A stretch of DNA of 64,000 nt, from positions 3,286,001 to 3,350,000 of the forward strand of contig OY769916.1 of NCBI GenBank assembly GCA_963669265.1, written 5' to 3'. The notes below the pieces were generated by a model. That model was not told the DNA's origin. It made no database searches and saw nothing but the letters and a program-made list of their open reading frames with translations. Positions 1 through 8,542 of the stretch are shown one piece after another. Position numbers and translations under genes: made by a program. Numbering within the stretch: the first letter of the stretch is position 1; each line of letters opens with the position of its first letter. This DNA is from SZUA-547 sp963669265 (GTDB lineage Bacteria; Pseudomonadota; Alphaproteobacteria; Rhodobacterales; Rhodobacteraceae).

Positions 1-3000
1 ATTGTTGGGCCGCCAGGCGTCGCCCTGAACCGCGGGATGATCTGCGCCCAGCCGTTTAATGAGTTCATCCAGCGTTGGGTGCTTAACGGAACCTTCTGAT
101 CCTTGGATCAGGATAATAGTGCCAGTCGACCGATGTCTGAGAATCCCTATTTCGCGGTCAGGGCTGTTTTCCACGGCGGCGTAGAACAGCCGCATCGCCT
201 CGCTGAGGCTGGTGGTTCCTGGATTGGCGATGGCGCCGACGGGAGAATCCCGCTCCAGCAGGCCGTGCGCGCGCTCCAGAAACACCTGCGGATCGTCGGG
301 ACTATATGCGTCCCGCCGCTGTCTTCCCGGCTCGATCCGGGTCGAGCGGGCGCTCGGATCCCTGACATCTCCGGTGCGGGGGTCGACTTCGCGCGCGCGC
401 CTTTCCGCAAGATGCCGCCGACGCGCTGCGGCCCCGCCGCCGCCTGCTCCGGCGACGCCATCGGGATTGGTGCTGCGCTCCTCCGATATGTCATCCGCCG
501 GCGAGGCGTCGCCTTCTTCGCGGCGCCGCGCTTCCGCGCGCCTGGCTTCCATGTCGTCGGCCGCCGTTCCGTCCGGCCGCGTGGTTCGCCGCGACGCCTC
601 CGTCGACTCGCGCGTCGCAGGCGCGACCTCTTCCGCGGCGTCGGCGGCAGGCGGGCGATTGGGATTGGGATCCCTATATGGCACGGTCTGGGGCGGGCCT
701 TCTGGCGGAGGCGGCACGCGAGCTTCGCGGCCCCGGAACACTTCTTCCGCCTCATCGCCACCGGACGCCGCTGGGTCATCCGCAGCGCTTGGAGTCTCGC
801 GTGCCGTCTCGCCTCGATGTGCGCGCGCAGCGTTTTCCTCCGCAAGGGGATCAGGAATCGTCGCGCGTGGATCTCGCCCGCGACCCTCAAACGCCATACG
901 CTCCAACCGCTCGAGAATTTGCTCGGGCGACGTGTTTGGCGAACGCGCCCAATCGCCCAGAACATCGGCGACCTCGGCTTCGGACAGGCCCAACCGTTCC
1001 GCGCGGGCGTGGAATTGGTTCGCACGCCGCCGGGCCAATTGATAGGCGTCGCGCAATGGCGGCAAGTTGTCCGGCGCGAGATCCTCCAACCGGCCGACGA
1101 GCGACTGCGCCTCCCGCGTGCCCATCCATTGATCGAGTCCATCCACGCCACGGCGCATCGAGGCGTAGACTGAACGTGCGATCTGGGCCGCGATCTCCTG
1201 CTCTTTGCCGGAATCCAGGGCGATCAGCGCGCCACCATTTATTTCAGCTCGAAGCGCAGCGAACTCTGTCGCCTGAGACGCGCGTTCCTCCGCCGCGCGC
1301 GTTATCGCGGCACGCTCGCGGTTCCCAAGTTTTTCATGCTTCGCTAGCCGCATCGCTTCACCCAGCGCCGCAACCGTGTCCTCTCCGTCTTCAGCACCCA
1401 CGGCGACTCGCCGGATCGCCCGAGTCACGTCCGGCAATTCGTCCAATAGGGCAAATACACCGGCGGCGTCCAATCCGACGCCAGTCAACGCAATGACGAC
1501 CCACGCAATGCTGGGGTCTCGAGAGTACATATTCAGATTGTTTGCGGCGTTTTCTTCTTCGTAACGCCGGAACTGCACCCACGCGTCGTAAGCGCTGGCG
1601 ACGATTGCGGCCCCTCCTGCCAATGCGGGGACCAAGCCAGTTCCTGCGGTCGCCAATCCTGCAAGGACCGCGGTTACGGCGAGAGCGACGTCCTGAATCA
1701 ACTCTGCGGTCTCTTCGTCGCTGACTTCCTGCTGAATAGCGTCGCCGAGAGTCGTGTTTGGTTCGATGCCGGCTTCCGCGTTCATACGCTGGATGAGCCC
1801 GTCGAGCTTCCAGATTAGATCTGGGTCCTCTCGAAGCTCGGTGCGCATCCTTTCGATGCTTTCGTCGAGCTCAATGATCTGGCCGTCCAGCACGCGTGCG
1901 AGCTGACGCTTGTTTGACGCGCGGGCGATGGAAAGCGCCCATTCTTCGGGTCCGTACCCAAGAAAGGGGTAGTCGTTTTTCAGCGCACGCACGGCGTTGA
2001 TTGCTTGTTGCTCCAGCCGGTATCGCTCCGCCCCCGGGTCTTCTTCTGAATAGTCGACGCCGACGCCGGGTCTGTCGTCGGCCGGGGATTGAAGACTTCG
2101 GTCTGGGGCGGTGTCCGCCGCTTGAGAAGCAAAGTCGCGTGCGTCGTCCAATGCGTCGAATAGCTCTTCGAGCCGATCGTCGTCTTCGATAATCGCGCGC
2201 GTTTCCAATGACGCGTGATTGGCGCGGTTAAGCTCCTCATTCGCCATCAGGATCGCTTCGCGTTGATACGCGTCGACGAACTCGTCGATTTGCGCCTGAA
2301 GGGCTGCTTGATCCTCAAAACCCAACGCCCGTAGACGACGCAGATATTCCGCTTCCAACTCCGCCAACTCCGCTCTCGAATCGGCGTGCTGCGCGTAAAG
2401 CTCGTCGCTGATCCGGACGTCGTCCGATCCACCGCGAGAGGATGCGAGTTCCTCGCGGATGCCCTCGATGCGGAGCCGCAAATTCCGAGTCATCTCATCA
2501 ACGCCAAACATTTCGTTCTGCACGCGCTCTCGATCGCTGCGAACGGCAATACGATTGTCTACATGCGCGCGATACTCCTCAAGCGATCGGGCGAACGCGA
2601 CGGGATCGGTCGTATCGACCGATGTCTGCGCCAGATATGCTTCGCGTTCTTCATCCGACATCGATCGCACCATCTCGATGATCAACGAGTAGTCGTCCAA
2701 AAGGTCAGGCGTGAGTTCGGCCGGTCCTGCGCCGCCCTGGAAAATGAATTCGCGAAGGTCTTGAGGCAGGTTGTCGATATCTTCCTGCGCGCGCTCGCGC
2801 TGTTCTTCGATAAGATCTTCCGGCAGCCGCAGCAGCACCGGCAATTCGTCCTTGCTGCGCTCCTCATCGGTCAGATCGCGGGTGAAGGTAAAGTCGCGCC
2901 GCGCGACGATCTCCTCGGCGCGTAAAACTGTGCATTGCAAATAGATGCGGAACGCCTCGACGAAGACGTCTCGCACGGACATTCCCGGCTGCAACGGGAC

Positions 3001-3021
3001 GCGAACTTGCACGGTGATCAT
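1..3021 (-). CDS. Giant toxin-like protein, C-terminus outside window
   Basis: One reading frame runs without a stop from an ATG at 3019-3021 through position 1, so at least 1007 codons are present and the end lies off the left edge. Visible layout: a soluble acidic N-terminus; charged, probably helical segments over roughly residues 180-350; a hydrophobic stretch with two probable membrane-inserting helices near residues 480-560; then a long Pro/Arg/Asp-rich low-complexity linker; then a new compact segment (EIGILRHRSTGTIILIQGSE) at the edge. Hydrophobic core, disordered linker and C-terminal payload resemble the architecture of polymorphic toxins and of large proteins found with extracellular contractile injection systems. 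That is inference; no catalytic motif is visible. Its ATG overlaps the stop of the upstream partner gene (ATGA), so the two are translationally coupled. Confidence 0.7.
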   Translation of the reverse strand, partial: MITVQVRVPLQPGMSVRDVFVEAFRIYLQCTVLRAEEIVARRDFTFTRDLTDEERSKDELPVLLRLPEDLIEEQRERAQEDIDNLPQDLREFIFQGGAGPAELTPDLLDDYSLIIEMVRSMSDEEREAYLAQTSVDTTDPVAFARSLEEYRAHVDNRIAVRSDRERVQNEMFGVDEMTRNLRLRIEGIREELASSRGGSDDVRISDELYAQHADSRAELAELEAEYLRRLRALGFEDQAALQAQIDEFVDAYQREAILMANEELNRANHASLETRAIIEDDDRLEELFDALDDARDFASQAADTAPDRSLQSPADDRPGVGVDYSEEDPGAERYRLEQQAINAVRALKNDYPFLGYGPEEWALSIARASNKRQLARVLDGQIIELDESIERMRTELREDPDLIWKLDGLIQRMNAEAGIEPNTTLGDAIQQEVSDEETAELIQDVALAVTAVLAGLATAGTGLVPALAGGAAIVASAYDAWVQFRRYEEENAANNLNMYSRDPSIAWVVIALTGVGLDAAGVFALLDELPDVTRAIRRVAVGAEDGEDTVAALGEAMRLAKHEKLGNRERAAITRAAEERASQATEFAALRAEINGGALIALDSGKEQEIAAQIARSVYASMRRGVDGLDQWMGTREAQSLVGRLEDLAPDNLPPLRDAYQLARRRANQFHARAERLGLSEAEVADVLGDWARSPNTSPEQILERLERMAFEGRGRDPRATIPDPLAEENAARAHRGETARETPSAADDPAASGGDEAEEVFRGREARVPPPPEGPPQTVPYRDPNPNRPPAADAAEEVAPATRESTEASRRTTRPDGTAADDMEARRAEARRREEGDASPADDISEERSTNPDGVAGAGGGGAAARRRHLAERRAREVDPRTGDVRDPSARSTRIEPGRQRRDAYSPDDPQVFLERAHGLLERDSPVGAIANPGTTSLSEAMRLFYAAVENSPDREIGILRHRSTGTIILIQGSEGSVKHPTLDELIKRLGADHPAVQGDAWRPNN

Positions 3022-4319
3022 GCCTGCGCCTCTGCGCCTAGCGACGGCCGGTCCTTGCGGGGCGACAGGGTGAACTCGATCACATCAGCTGCTGCCTCGC
3101 CTTCAGCTTCGGCCGCGTCGGTGTCGATGACAGTGGTGCCGGACGGCGCCCGGAACTCGACGCGGAAGGTCACGCCCTGTTTCTTGAACTCCTTCTTGGC
3201 GCGCCCCACCAGCGCCTTCGCCGGGGGGTCATTTTCGCAGGTCAGGATGATCCGCTTGCCGCGCGCATCCATTCGGCCCCAGGCGCCGCGCGATCCGGCG
3301 CCCGCCGTTTTTGCATTCTGCACCAGTTTCTCAACAGGCAAGCGTTTGTGCGCCCGGAGGATCAACTCGCCATCCCCGAACATCCAGGCAAAGTTCATCG
3401 GTTTCTTTCGTGCGGCGGCCACGACGGCGGCGATATCGGTCTTCCCGTCGGCGTCATCGGCCTTAGCGCCGTCCACCCCGGCGCTTTCCGATTGATCGGC
3501 GGCCTCTTGCGGTGCGCGATTTGGCCTGGCGGAAGATGGGCCGCCCGCAGATTTCACCTTCTCCATCGCGCCCTGAAGCACTTTCTGAATCTTCGCGGCG
3601 CGCTGAAAATCCTCGTCCTTCATCGACTTTGCGAAAAGTTCGGCGGTTTGGCTCAAGGCTCTCGCCGCTTTTGGATCAGCGCCGGAGATCGTCTCTTTAA
3701 GCTCGGCTTTCATCTCGCCAAACCGTTTCATCAGCAGTGCGCGCACTCTCTCCTTTTTTACGTCTTTGGAGGATGTCTGATCGTCGCTTTCCGCCGTTGA
3801 TCTATCGGCGTCCTTCTGCGGTTCGCTTGCTTCAGTGCTCTGTTCGTCAGGCGTCCGCTCAATGGACCGTTCGCGATTTTCTTCAGGTTTGGTTTCGGGC
3901 GGACGCTTCGTCTTCTTGGTCTCTGACTCTGGCGTGTCCGCCCCCGAGGAACCCTTGGCCTTCGCGTTCGCGTCTTCCTCGCCTGGCAAGATCAAGATGG
4001 GCTTCAGTTTGAGGCCCATGAGCGACAGCCATTGCTTGATGCGGGTTTCCGTGCCGCCCGGCGGCTCTTCGGCGCATCTGAACTCGATCTTTGTCCCCTG
4101 AACTTTCAGCGTGCCGAGAATTCCCTTCGCGGTCGCGCCATCCTTCTTCTTGGCTTTCTTTTTGACATTTTCAGCGGGAAGACGGGGATCGGTTTCCAGA
4201 ACCATGCCCTCTTTGGCGAAGAGGAGCGCGAAATTCTGCTGTTTCTTTTTAGCGTCAGCAAACTGCGCCTTGACCTCAGCGCCTTGCTTCTTCCAATCGG
4301 TCTTGGACATTTTGGGCAT
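3018..4319 (-). CDS. Tandem-domain partner protein of unknown function
   Basis: About 433 residues, not assignable to a family I recognise. Two copies of the same domain lie at the ends: one near residues 20-110 (NFALLFAKEGMVLETDPRLP then GTKIEFRCAEEPPG) and one near 320-400 (NFAWMFGDGELILRAHKRLP then GKRIILTCENDPPA). A long charged Ser/Thr/Glu/Lys-rich linker and a helical segment lie between. The start is the ATG at 4317-4319, preceded by a G-rich AGGGGCGG stretch. The same frame stays open to 4652, but that extension reads through IS end sequence and is not credible. It is coupled by ATGA overlap to the giant protein downstream, suggesting a chaperone, adaptor or immunity-like role (inference). 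A mutated paralogue sits at 63382-64000. Confidence 0.75.
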   Translation of the reverse strand: MPKMSKTDWKKQGAEVKAQFADAKKKQQNFALLFAKEGMVLETDPRLPAENVKKKAKKKDGATAKGILGTLKVQGTKIEFRCAEEPPGGTETRIKQWLSLMGLKLKPILILPGEEDANAKAKGSSGADTPESETKKTKRPPETKPEENRERSIERTPDEQSTEASEPQKDADRSTAESDDQTSSKDVKKERVRALLMKRFGEMKAELKETISGADPKAARALSQTAELFAKSMKDEDFQRAAKIQKVLQGAMEKVKSAGGPSSARPNRAPQEAADQSESAGVDGAKADDADGKTDIAAVVAAARKKPMNFAWMFGDGELILRAHKRLPVEKLVQNAKTAGAGSRGAWGRMDARGKRIILTCENDPPAKALVGRAKKEFKKQGVTFRVEFRAPSGTTVIDTDAAEAEGEAAADVIEFTLSPRKDRPSLGAEAQA

Positions 4320-4536
4320 AAAATGACCGCCCCTATTGTCTGTTCCTGCAGCAGGCAGACACACGCCTTCAAAGCGGTGGTTCTGCGCCGAGGTTTTTGC
4401 AACATTACCATAGAGCAGTCTCGCGCCCCTAATGGCAGATCGCGAGTAGGGGATGTGGGTCGCGACCACTTCGTTCGGCCCTGTTGCTTGCGTATCTTGT
4501 ATTGAGGCCCGATCAATTTGATTTATTGCGGGGCGG

Positions 4537-4608
4537 GGGACTGTCAGAGCAAATCGGCTTGAGGCGGGCAGGGCGCTTTCGTAGCGTTCACGCATGAGTA
4601 AGCGTGAC
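4537..4608 (+). mobile_element. 72-bp left-end fragment of an older IS6 element
   Basis: This stretch carries an IS6-type terminal inverted repeat (GGGACTGTCAGAG), the untranslated leader and the first five codons of a transposase (MSKRD). It is cut off exactly where the intact IS6 copy begins at 4609. An equivalent 72-bp fragment with the same break point precedes the copy at 29802. The two fragments are clearly more diverged from each other than the intact elements that follow them. Confidence 0.75.
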
Positions 4609-5426
4609 GGCTCTGTCAGACGAACTTCACTTGATGAGGGCAGGGTGCCCAACTAGCTTGCCCGGATGAGTAAGCGTAATCCGTTCAAGTACTTCAATAG
4701 CAGTCCTGAAGTCATTCGCCTGGCGGTGATGTTGTACATCCGCTTCCCGCTTTCGTTACGAAACGTGGAGGATTTGCTGCATGAGCGCGGGATCGACGTC
4801 AGCCACGAGACGATCCGGTTCTGGTGGCGCCGATTTGGCCCGATGTTCGCTGCTGAGATCCGGTGCAAACGCGTCAATCGTATGCGCGCCTTCTCGAACT
4901 GGCGATGGCATCTGGACGAGGTGTTCGTGAAAATCAACGGCGAGCAGCACTATCTGTGGCGCGCGGTCGATCACGAAGGCGAGGTTTTGGAGAGTTTCGT
5001 CACGAAGAGGCGAGACAAGAAGGCGGCGTTGAAATTCCTCAGGAAATCCATGCGCCGCTTTGGTCCGCCGCGCGAGATCGTGACGGACCGCCTTCGTTCC
5101 TATGGCGCTGCGTTGCGCGAGCTTGGCGCCAGTGACCTCCAATCCACGGGCCGCTGGCTCAACAACAGAGCTGAGAACTCACACCTGCCGTTTCGTCGAA
5201 GAGAGCGGGCGATGCTCAGGTTCAGGCGCATGCGAAGTTTGCAGAAATTCGCCGCCGTTCACTCCTCGGTCCACAATCATTTCAATCAGGAACGCCACCT
5301 CTACTCACGTCATAATTTCAAGCTCAACAGAACCGCCGCTCTCGACGAGTGGCGGCAGCTCTGTTCCGCCTAAGTTCCTGCGTTTCGTGGCAAACTGAGA
5401 CTGGTTCGAATTTGTCTGCCAGCACC
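4609..5426 (+). mobile_element. IS6-family insertion sequence, copy A (818 bp)
   Basis: Boundaries are set by imperfect terminal inverted repeats: GGCTCTGTCAGACGAA on the left and TTTGTCTGCCAGCACC on the right. The 818-bp length fits the IS6/IS26 family, and copies at 29802 and 31313 have exactly the same length. No 8-bp target duplication is seen (left flank AGCGTGAC, right flank CGGAAATC), which fits later deletion or recombination after replicative transposition. The element separates the left-edge toxin-like pair from the catabolic island. Confidence 0.88.
4666..5373 (+). CDS. IS6-family DDE transposase (copy A)
   Basis: A 235-residue transposase of normal family length. The catalytic acidic triad is visible in the expected contexts: Asp in WHLDEVFVKI, Asp in IVTDRLRSYGA, and Glu in NNRAENSHLPFRRRERAM. 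An N-terminal helix-turn-helix-like segment (SLRNVEDLLHERGIDVSHET) precedes the catalytic core. It differs from copy B at only about nine residues, so both are recent. The start codon MSKRN is the conserved family start. The frame is intact and the element is probably active. Confidence 0.93.
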   Translation: MSKRNPFKYFNSSPEVIRLAVMLYIRFPLSLRNVEDLLHERGIDVSHETIRFWWRRFGPMFAAEIRCKRVNRMRAFSNWRWHLDEVFVKINGEQHYLWRAVDHEGEVLESFVTKRRDKKAALKFLRKSMRRFGPPREIVTDRLRSYGAALRELGASDLQSTGRWLNNRAENSHLPFRRRERAMLRFRRMRSLQKFAAVHSSVHNHFNQERHLYSRHNFKLNRTAALDEWRQLCSA

Positions 5427-5570
5427 CGGAAATCATTTGCGAACAGCAGCCGGTACATACATATGGGCCGATCGCGCTGATTTCACATAATGCCCCGTTA
5501 CGGGGCCGCCCCGTCCAGGTGACCGTCTTACTTGTTATGGCTGCAGTCCCAGCAACAGCGTCTTTCAAAA

Positions 5571-6179
5571 TCACTCTGGCATTGTCTGGATCATCGAAGG
5601 CCTGCTCGCTACCTCGCTAAACCAACCAGCCAGCTTTGGGTGCGCTGGCCGCCAATCTGGCAGAGGCTGGCGGAAATCGAGATAGCCCAGGGCGCAGGAC
5701 AACGCGATTCCAACGCAGTCGAATTCCGATCTGACAACCTGCTCAATGTTCTCCTCGATCCACTCCAGCGATCTCAGAATCTTCGATTGTTGGCCGGACA
5801 GCCAGGAATCAGAACGGTGTTCTTCGACGCGGTATCGTTCTTCGTAAACACATAAGATGGCCGCATCGAGAATCCCTTCGCACAGGGCCTCGTTAGTAAG
5901 CTGTTGGATCGCTTCTCGATCGCGCCAGTAGATCGGTGTCGCAGGATCCAATTCTTCTATCAGCCGCAGCATAACCCGGCTATCGAATACCGCTCGATCG
6001 TCATCATCAACGAGGCAGGGGAGCTTTCCGAGAGGGTTCAGGATCTCCAGGTCACGGTTCGATTCGACCGGAGACGCTGTCGTCTCAATGAGTTCGACCT
6101 GGTCGGCAATACCCTTTTCAATAAGCGCAACAATGACCTTGCGCGCGAAGGGGGACGCTTTTGCATAAAGAAGTTTCAA
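5571..6179 (-). CDS. Glutathione S-transferase-like protein 1
   Basis: A 202-residue protein with an N-terminal thioredoxin-fold GST domain (MKLLYAKASPFARKV, then the cis-Pro/Ser-binding motif GKLPCLVDDDDRAVFDSRV) and an all-helical C-terminal half ending in RPSMIQTMPE. Length and layout match soluble bacterial GSTs of the GstB/YfcG type. Expected activity is glutathione conjugation, reductive cleavage or isomerisation. It is transcribed away from a related GST at 6414; the two share motifs such as GILDA-ILC/GLYE and the ending RPSM. The shared intergenic region carries a promoter of the type repeated at the TRAP and hydantoinase genes, suggesting a role in the same catabolic programme. Confidence 0.88.
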   Translation of the reverse strand: MKLLYAKASPFARKVIVALIEKGIADQVELIETTASPVESNRDLEILNPLGKLPCLVDDDDRAVFDSRVMLRLIEELDPATPIYWRDREAIQQLTNEALCEGILDAAILCVYEERYRVEEHRSDSWLSGQQSKILRSLEWIEENIEQVVRSEFDCVGIALSCALGYLDFRQPLPDWRPAHPKLAGWFSEVASRPSMIQTMPE

Positions 6180-6289
6180 TCTGACCTCCCGCTAACAGGC
6201 TGAGTTTTTTACGAAGCGCCGCGCGCTCGCAATTTCAGTGAAGCTTTCGATCACAGCTGTATAAGACGGCTCAGCAGAAAACACAACCT

Positions 6290-6318
6290 TTGACAAAGCT
6301 ATTTAAAAAAGCTAATTG
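6290..6318 (+). promoter_or_regulatory. Promoter for GST 2, with GCTA operator-like half-site
   Basis: TTGACA at 6290-6295, a 17-bp spacer and TAATTG at 6313-6318 form a sigma-70-like promoter in the divergent GST intergenic region. The spacer reads AGCTATTTAAAAAAGCT. The same start, TTGACAAAGCTA, occurs at 20138 ahead of the hydantoinase genes. Confidence 0.5.
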
Positions 6319-6413
6319 AATGGCGAGTAGCACAACCGTCCGACGGCCAGATGAGCTTTCAGCCTGACCCAAGGGCGACTTTACGCGCGTTTGCGAGGAG
6401 AAGAGGGTTTGAA

Positions 6414-7034
6414 ATGAAGCTTTACGTCACACGATTTTCGCCGTTCGGCCGAAAGGTTAGAGTATTTGCTGATGAGACCGGTCAATCGGATGATATCGAG
6501 ATCAAGGAGGTGGATATTTCCCCGTTTGATCTCGATAAGGACCTCAACACGCACAATCCGCTCGGTAAAATCCCCTGCCTGATCACTGACGATGGTCAGG
6601 CCATATTCGACAGCCGCGCCATCTGCGAATATCTGGACGATCGTCACGGGGGCGAACACAGAATTCCCAGAAAAGGCTCTGAGCGGTGGCGCGCGCAGCG
6701 AATGCACGCACTCTGCGATGGGATTTTGGATGCTGTCATTCTCGGCCTCTATGAATCCAGAGTGCGGCCAGAAAGCGTGCGGTATCAGCCGTGGGTGGAT
6801 GCGCAATCAGATAAGGCGGTGAGAGCGCTCACTTATTTGGACAAAGAGCTGGAAGGTTCCGAGCAAAGTGCCGACATCGTCGGCATTGCCGCCGGATGTG
6901 TGCTTGGTTACTTGGAGTTTCGGAGACCAGATATGGCGTGGCGCGAATGGCATCCAAAGTTGGCGGACTGGTACGATGAATTCGCAAAGCGGCCCTCGAT
7001 GACGAAAACGTCCCCCAGCGCTCTCGGGGCGTAA
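6414..7034 (+). CDS. Glutathione S-transferase-like protein 2
   Basis: About 206 residues from the ATG at 6414, which has GGAGAAGAGG upstream; an upstream in-frame extension to 6351 lacks family similarity. The N-terminal thioredoxin-like domain shows MKLYVTRFSPFGRKV and GKIPCLITDDGQAIFDSRAI; the helical C-terminal domain follows. It is homologous to the divergent neighbour at 5571. As a GST it would act in the cytoplasm on electrophilic or ether/thioether intermediates. Its location beside TRAP uptake, aldehyde dehydrogenase and monooxygenase genes makes a catabolic rather than stress role plausible (inference). Confidence 0.88.
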   Translation: MKLYVTRFSPFGRKVRVFADETGQSDDIEIKEVDISPFDLDKDLNTHNPLGKIPCLITDDGQAIFDSRAICEYLDDRHGGEHRIPRKGSERWRAQRMHALCDGILDAVILGLYESRVRPESVRYQPWVDAQSDKAVRALTYLDKELEGSEQSADIVGIAAGCVLGYLEFRRPDMAWREWHPKLADWYDEFAKRPSMTKTSPSALGA

Positions 7035-7376
7035 CCTGTACTGTAGGGTGGCAGCAATCGAGTCTTCGGTTGCTTGCACGAAGCCATTCTGGGCAATGCT
7101 GAACCCAAATAGCTTTGTCCAGATGGCATCTTGGTCGACTTAACTCCTTAATCCCTACAACGAACTAGAAGCGTCAGCCGATCTTCGGATCATTGATACG
7201 CGTTTCCGTTAGATACGGGCCCATGGTCGTCGCGCAGGTGCTCAATCTGCTTCCTCTCCATATTGCTTCCGACCCTAGCAGCTTGACGTCAGATTACTTC
7301 TTCGCTGTTGACTTGCGGGCTTCAAAGGCTCGCGCATGCGCCAAAAGACTATATAAAAAAGCGATTATAAAAAGCT

Positions 7377-7404
7377 TTGCAAAAAAGGTAAAATTTGCTA
7401 CAGT
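7377..7404 (+). promoter_or_regulatory. Probable promoter of first TRAP operon
   Basis: The 423-bp gap 7035-7457 holds no gene. It ends in a strongly AT-rich tract with TTGCAA at 7377-7382, a 16-bp spacer containing GGTAAAATTTGC, and TACAGT at 7399-7404, about 50 bp before the GTG start of dctP. The element resembles, less perfectly, the GCTA-N3-TAGC spacer element of the promoters at 11374 and 20138. Confidence 0.45.
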
Positions 7405-7457
7405 TGATTCATGAGAGATCAATCAACTGATGTGTCAGCAATCATGGGAGGAATGCT

Positions 7458-8480
7458 GTGAAACTAGCTAAAGCCGCCGCGGGTGCGATCGTTGGGGTCG
7501 CGTTTGGAGCAAACGTCGCGTTCGCCGACGAGGTGAACAAGCTTTCAATAGCGACCTGGTTTCCGCCGACGCACCCGATAAACACGGAGCTATTGACCGG
7601 GTACATCGACGAGATCGAAAAACTTTCGAAGGGTAAGATCGAGGCGGAACTGGTGTTCGGTTTGACCTCGCCGCCATCGCACATGGATATTGTTCTCGAT
7701 GGTATTGCCGACATGGCCATTATTTTTCATGGGTATACGCCAGGCCGCTTCAACGCGACGCGCATTGTGGAATTGCCAGGTTATTCTGGGACAGCCGAGG
7801 CGAGTTCGGTCGCCTATTGGCGTGTCTATGAAAAATACCTAAAGGACCTCGACGAGCACAAAGGTCTCAAACTGGTCGCGCTCACCACCCACGGCCCGGG
7901 CCAGATTCACTCCAGACTGCCAATCGACAAATTGTCCGACCTGCAGGGTCTTAAGACTCGTATTGGCGGAGGAACCGCGACAGCTGTTGGTGCCGCGGTA
8001 GGGCTGACCGGCATTCAGGTTCCCGCACCAAAGGTCTACGAAACGCTGGACTCCGGCGCGGCCGACGCGGTGGCGATGAATACAGGCGAACGCGCCGGAT
8101 TCAAACTCGATGAAGTCGCGCCGACACTCTATGAGATGCCAGGCGGTTTTTACCGCGGCTCCTTCGCCATCATCATGAACCAGGAGTCTTTTGACAGACT
8201 GCCGGCAGATGTTCGCGAAACTCTGGACAATGACTTCTTCGGCGAGCCGGCAAGCCGTTTCGCGGGAGAAGTCTGGGACACCCACGACGCCCGCGCCCGC
8301 GCGAAAACCGCGGAAAACCCCGAAGCAACGATCGTAATCGCTTCTGCTCAAGACCAAGAGGCGTTCGCGAAAATCGCGCAATACGTTAACGCCGAGTTGC
8401 TCGCCGAAATTTCCGATCTGGGTATCGATGCCGCCGCCGCCGCTTCGATGGTGCAGGCGGAAATGAACACGGTGAACTGA
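7458..8480 (+). CDS. dctP: TRAP transporter solute-binding protein DctP 1
   Basis: A 340-residue periplasmic substrate-binding protein. A Sec signal peptide (MKLAKAAAGAIVGVAFGANVAFA) is followed by the DctP fold, with the conserved central substrate-contact region around KLSDLQGLKTRIGGG and GAADAVAMNTGE. The start is GTG with GGGAGGA seven bases upstream. DctP captures an organic anion and delivers it to the DctQM Na+ symporter. The substrate cannot be read from sequence; the neighbourhood suggests an organic acid or sulfated/N-substituted compound. A strong hairpin separates it from dctQ, as expected for excess expression of the binding protein. Confidence 0.93.
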   Translation: MKLAKAAAGAIVGVAFGANVAFADEVNKLSIATWFPPTHPINTELLTGYIDEIEKLSKGKIEAELVFGLTSPPSHMDIVLDGIADMAIIFHGYTPGRFNATRIVELPGYSGTAEASSVAYWRVYEKYLKDLDEHKGLKLVALTTHGPGQIHSRLPIDKLSDLQGLKTRIGGGTATAVGAAVGLTGIQVPAPKVYETLDSGAADAVAMNTGERAGFKLDEVAPTLYEMPGGFYRGSFAIIMNQESFDRLPADVRETLDNDFFGEPASRFAGEVWDTHDARARAKTAENPEATIVIASAQDQEAFAKIAQYVNAELLAEISDLGIDAAAAASMVQAEMNTVN

Positions 8481-8491
8481 AGAAGCTCGCC

Positions 8492-8524
8492 TCCGCACTC
8501 CCTCACGTCTTGAGGGAGTGCGGA
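8492..8524 (+). promoter_or_regulatory. dctP-dctQ intercistronic hairpin 1
   Basis: A perfect 14-bp inverted repeat (TCCGCACTCCCTCA at 8492-8505 and its complement at 8511-8524) with a five-base loop lies 11 bp after the dctP stop. There is no U-run, so it is more likely an mRNA-stabilising or attenuating stem than a full terminator. It would raise the ratio of binding protein to membrane subunits. The second TRAP operon has a different hairpin at the same place. Confidence 0.75.
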
Positions 8525-8542
8525 CACCCAGGGGCAAACATC

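Noticed and set aside
103..1496. Plus-strand and other frames of 240-350 codons over the left edge
   Set aside because: Arg/Ser/Pro-rich shadows of the minus-strand giant gene, whose own frame is uninterrupted and has normal composition.
4320..4652. 111-residue N-terminal extension of the partner protein
   Set aside because: It reads through IS6 end sequence and an RNA-like leader. The paralogue at 63382 starts at the MPKMSK-equivalent position.
5492..5506. Short GC hairpin GCCCCGTTACGGGGC as terminator for GST 1
   Set aside because: Only 6-7 bp, no T-run on the relevant strand, and far from the stop codon.
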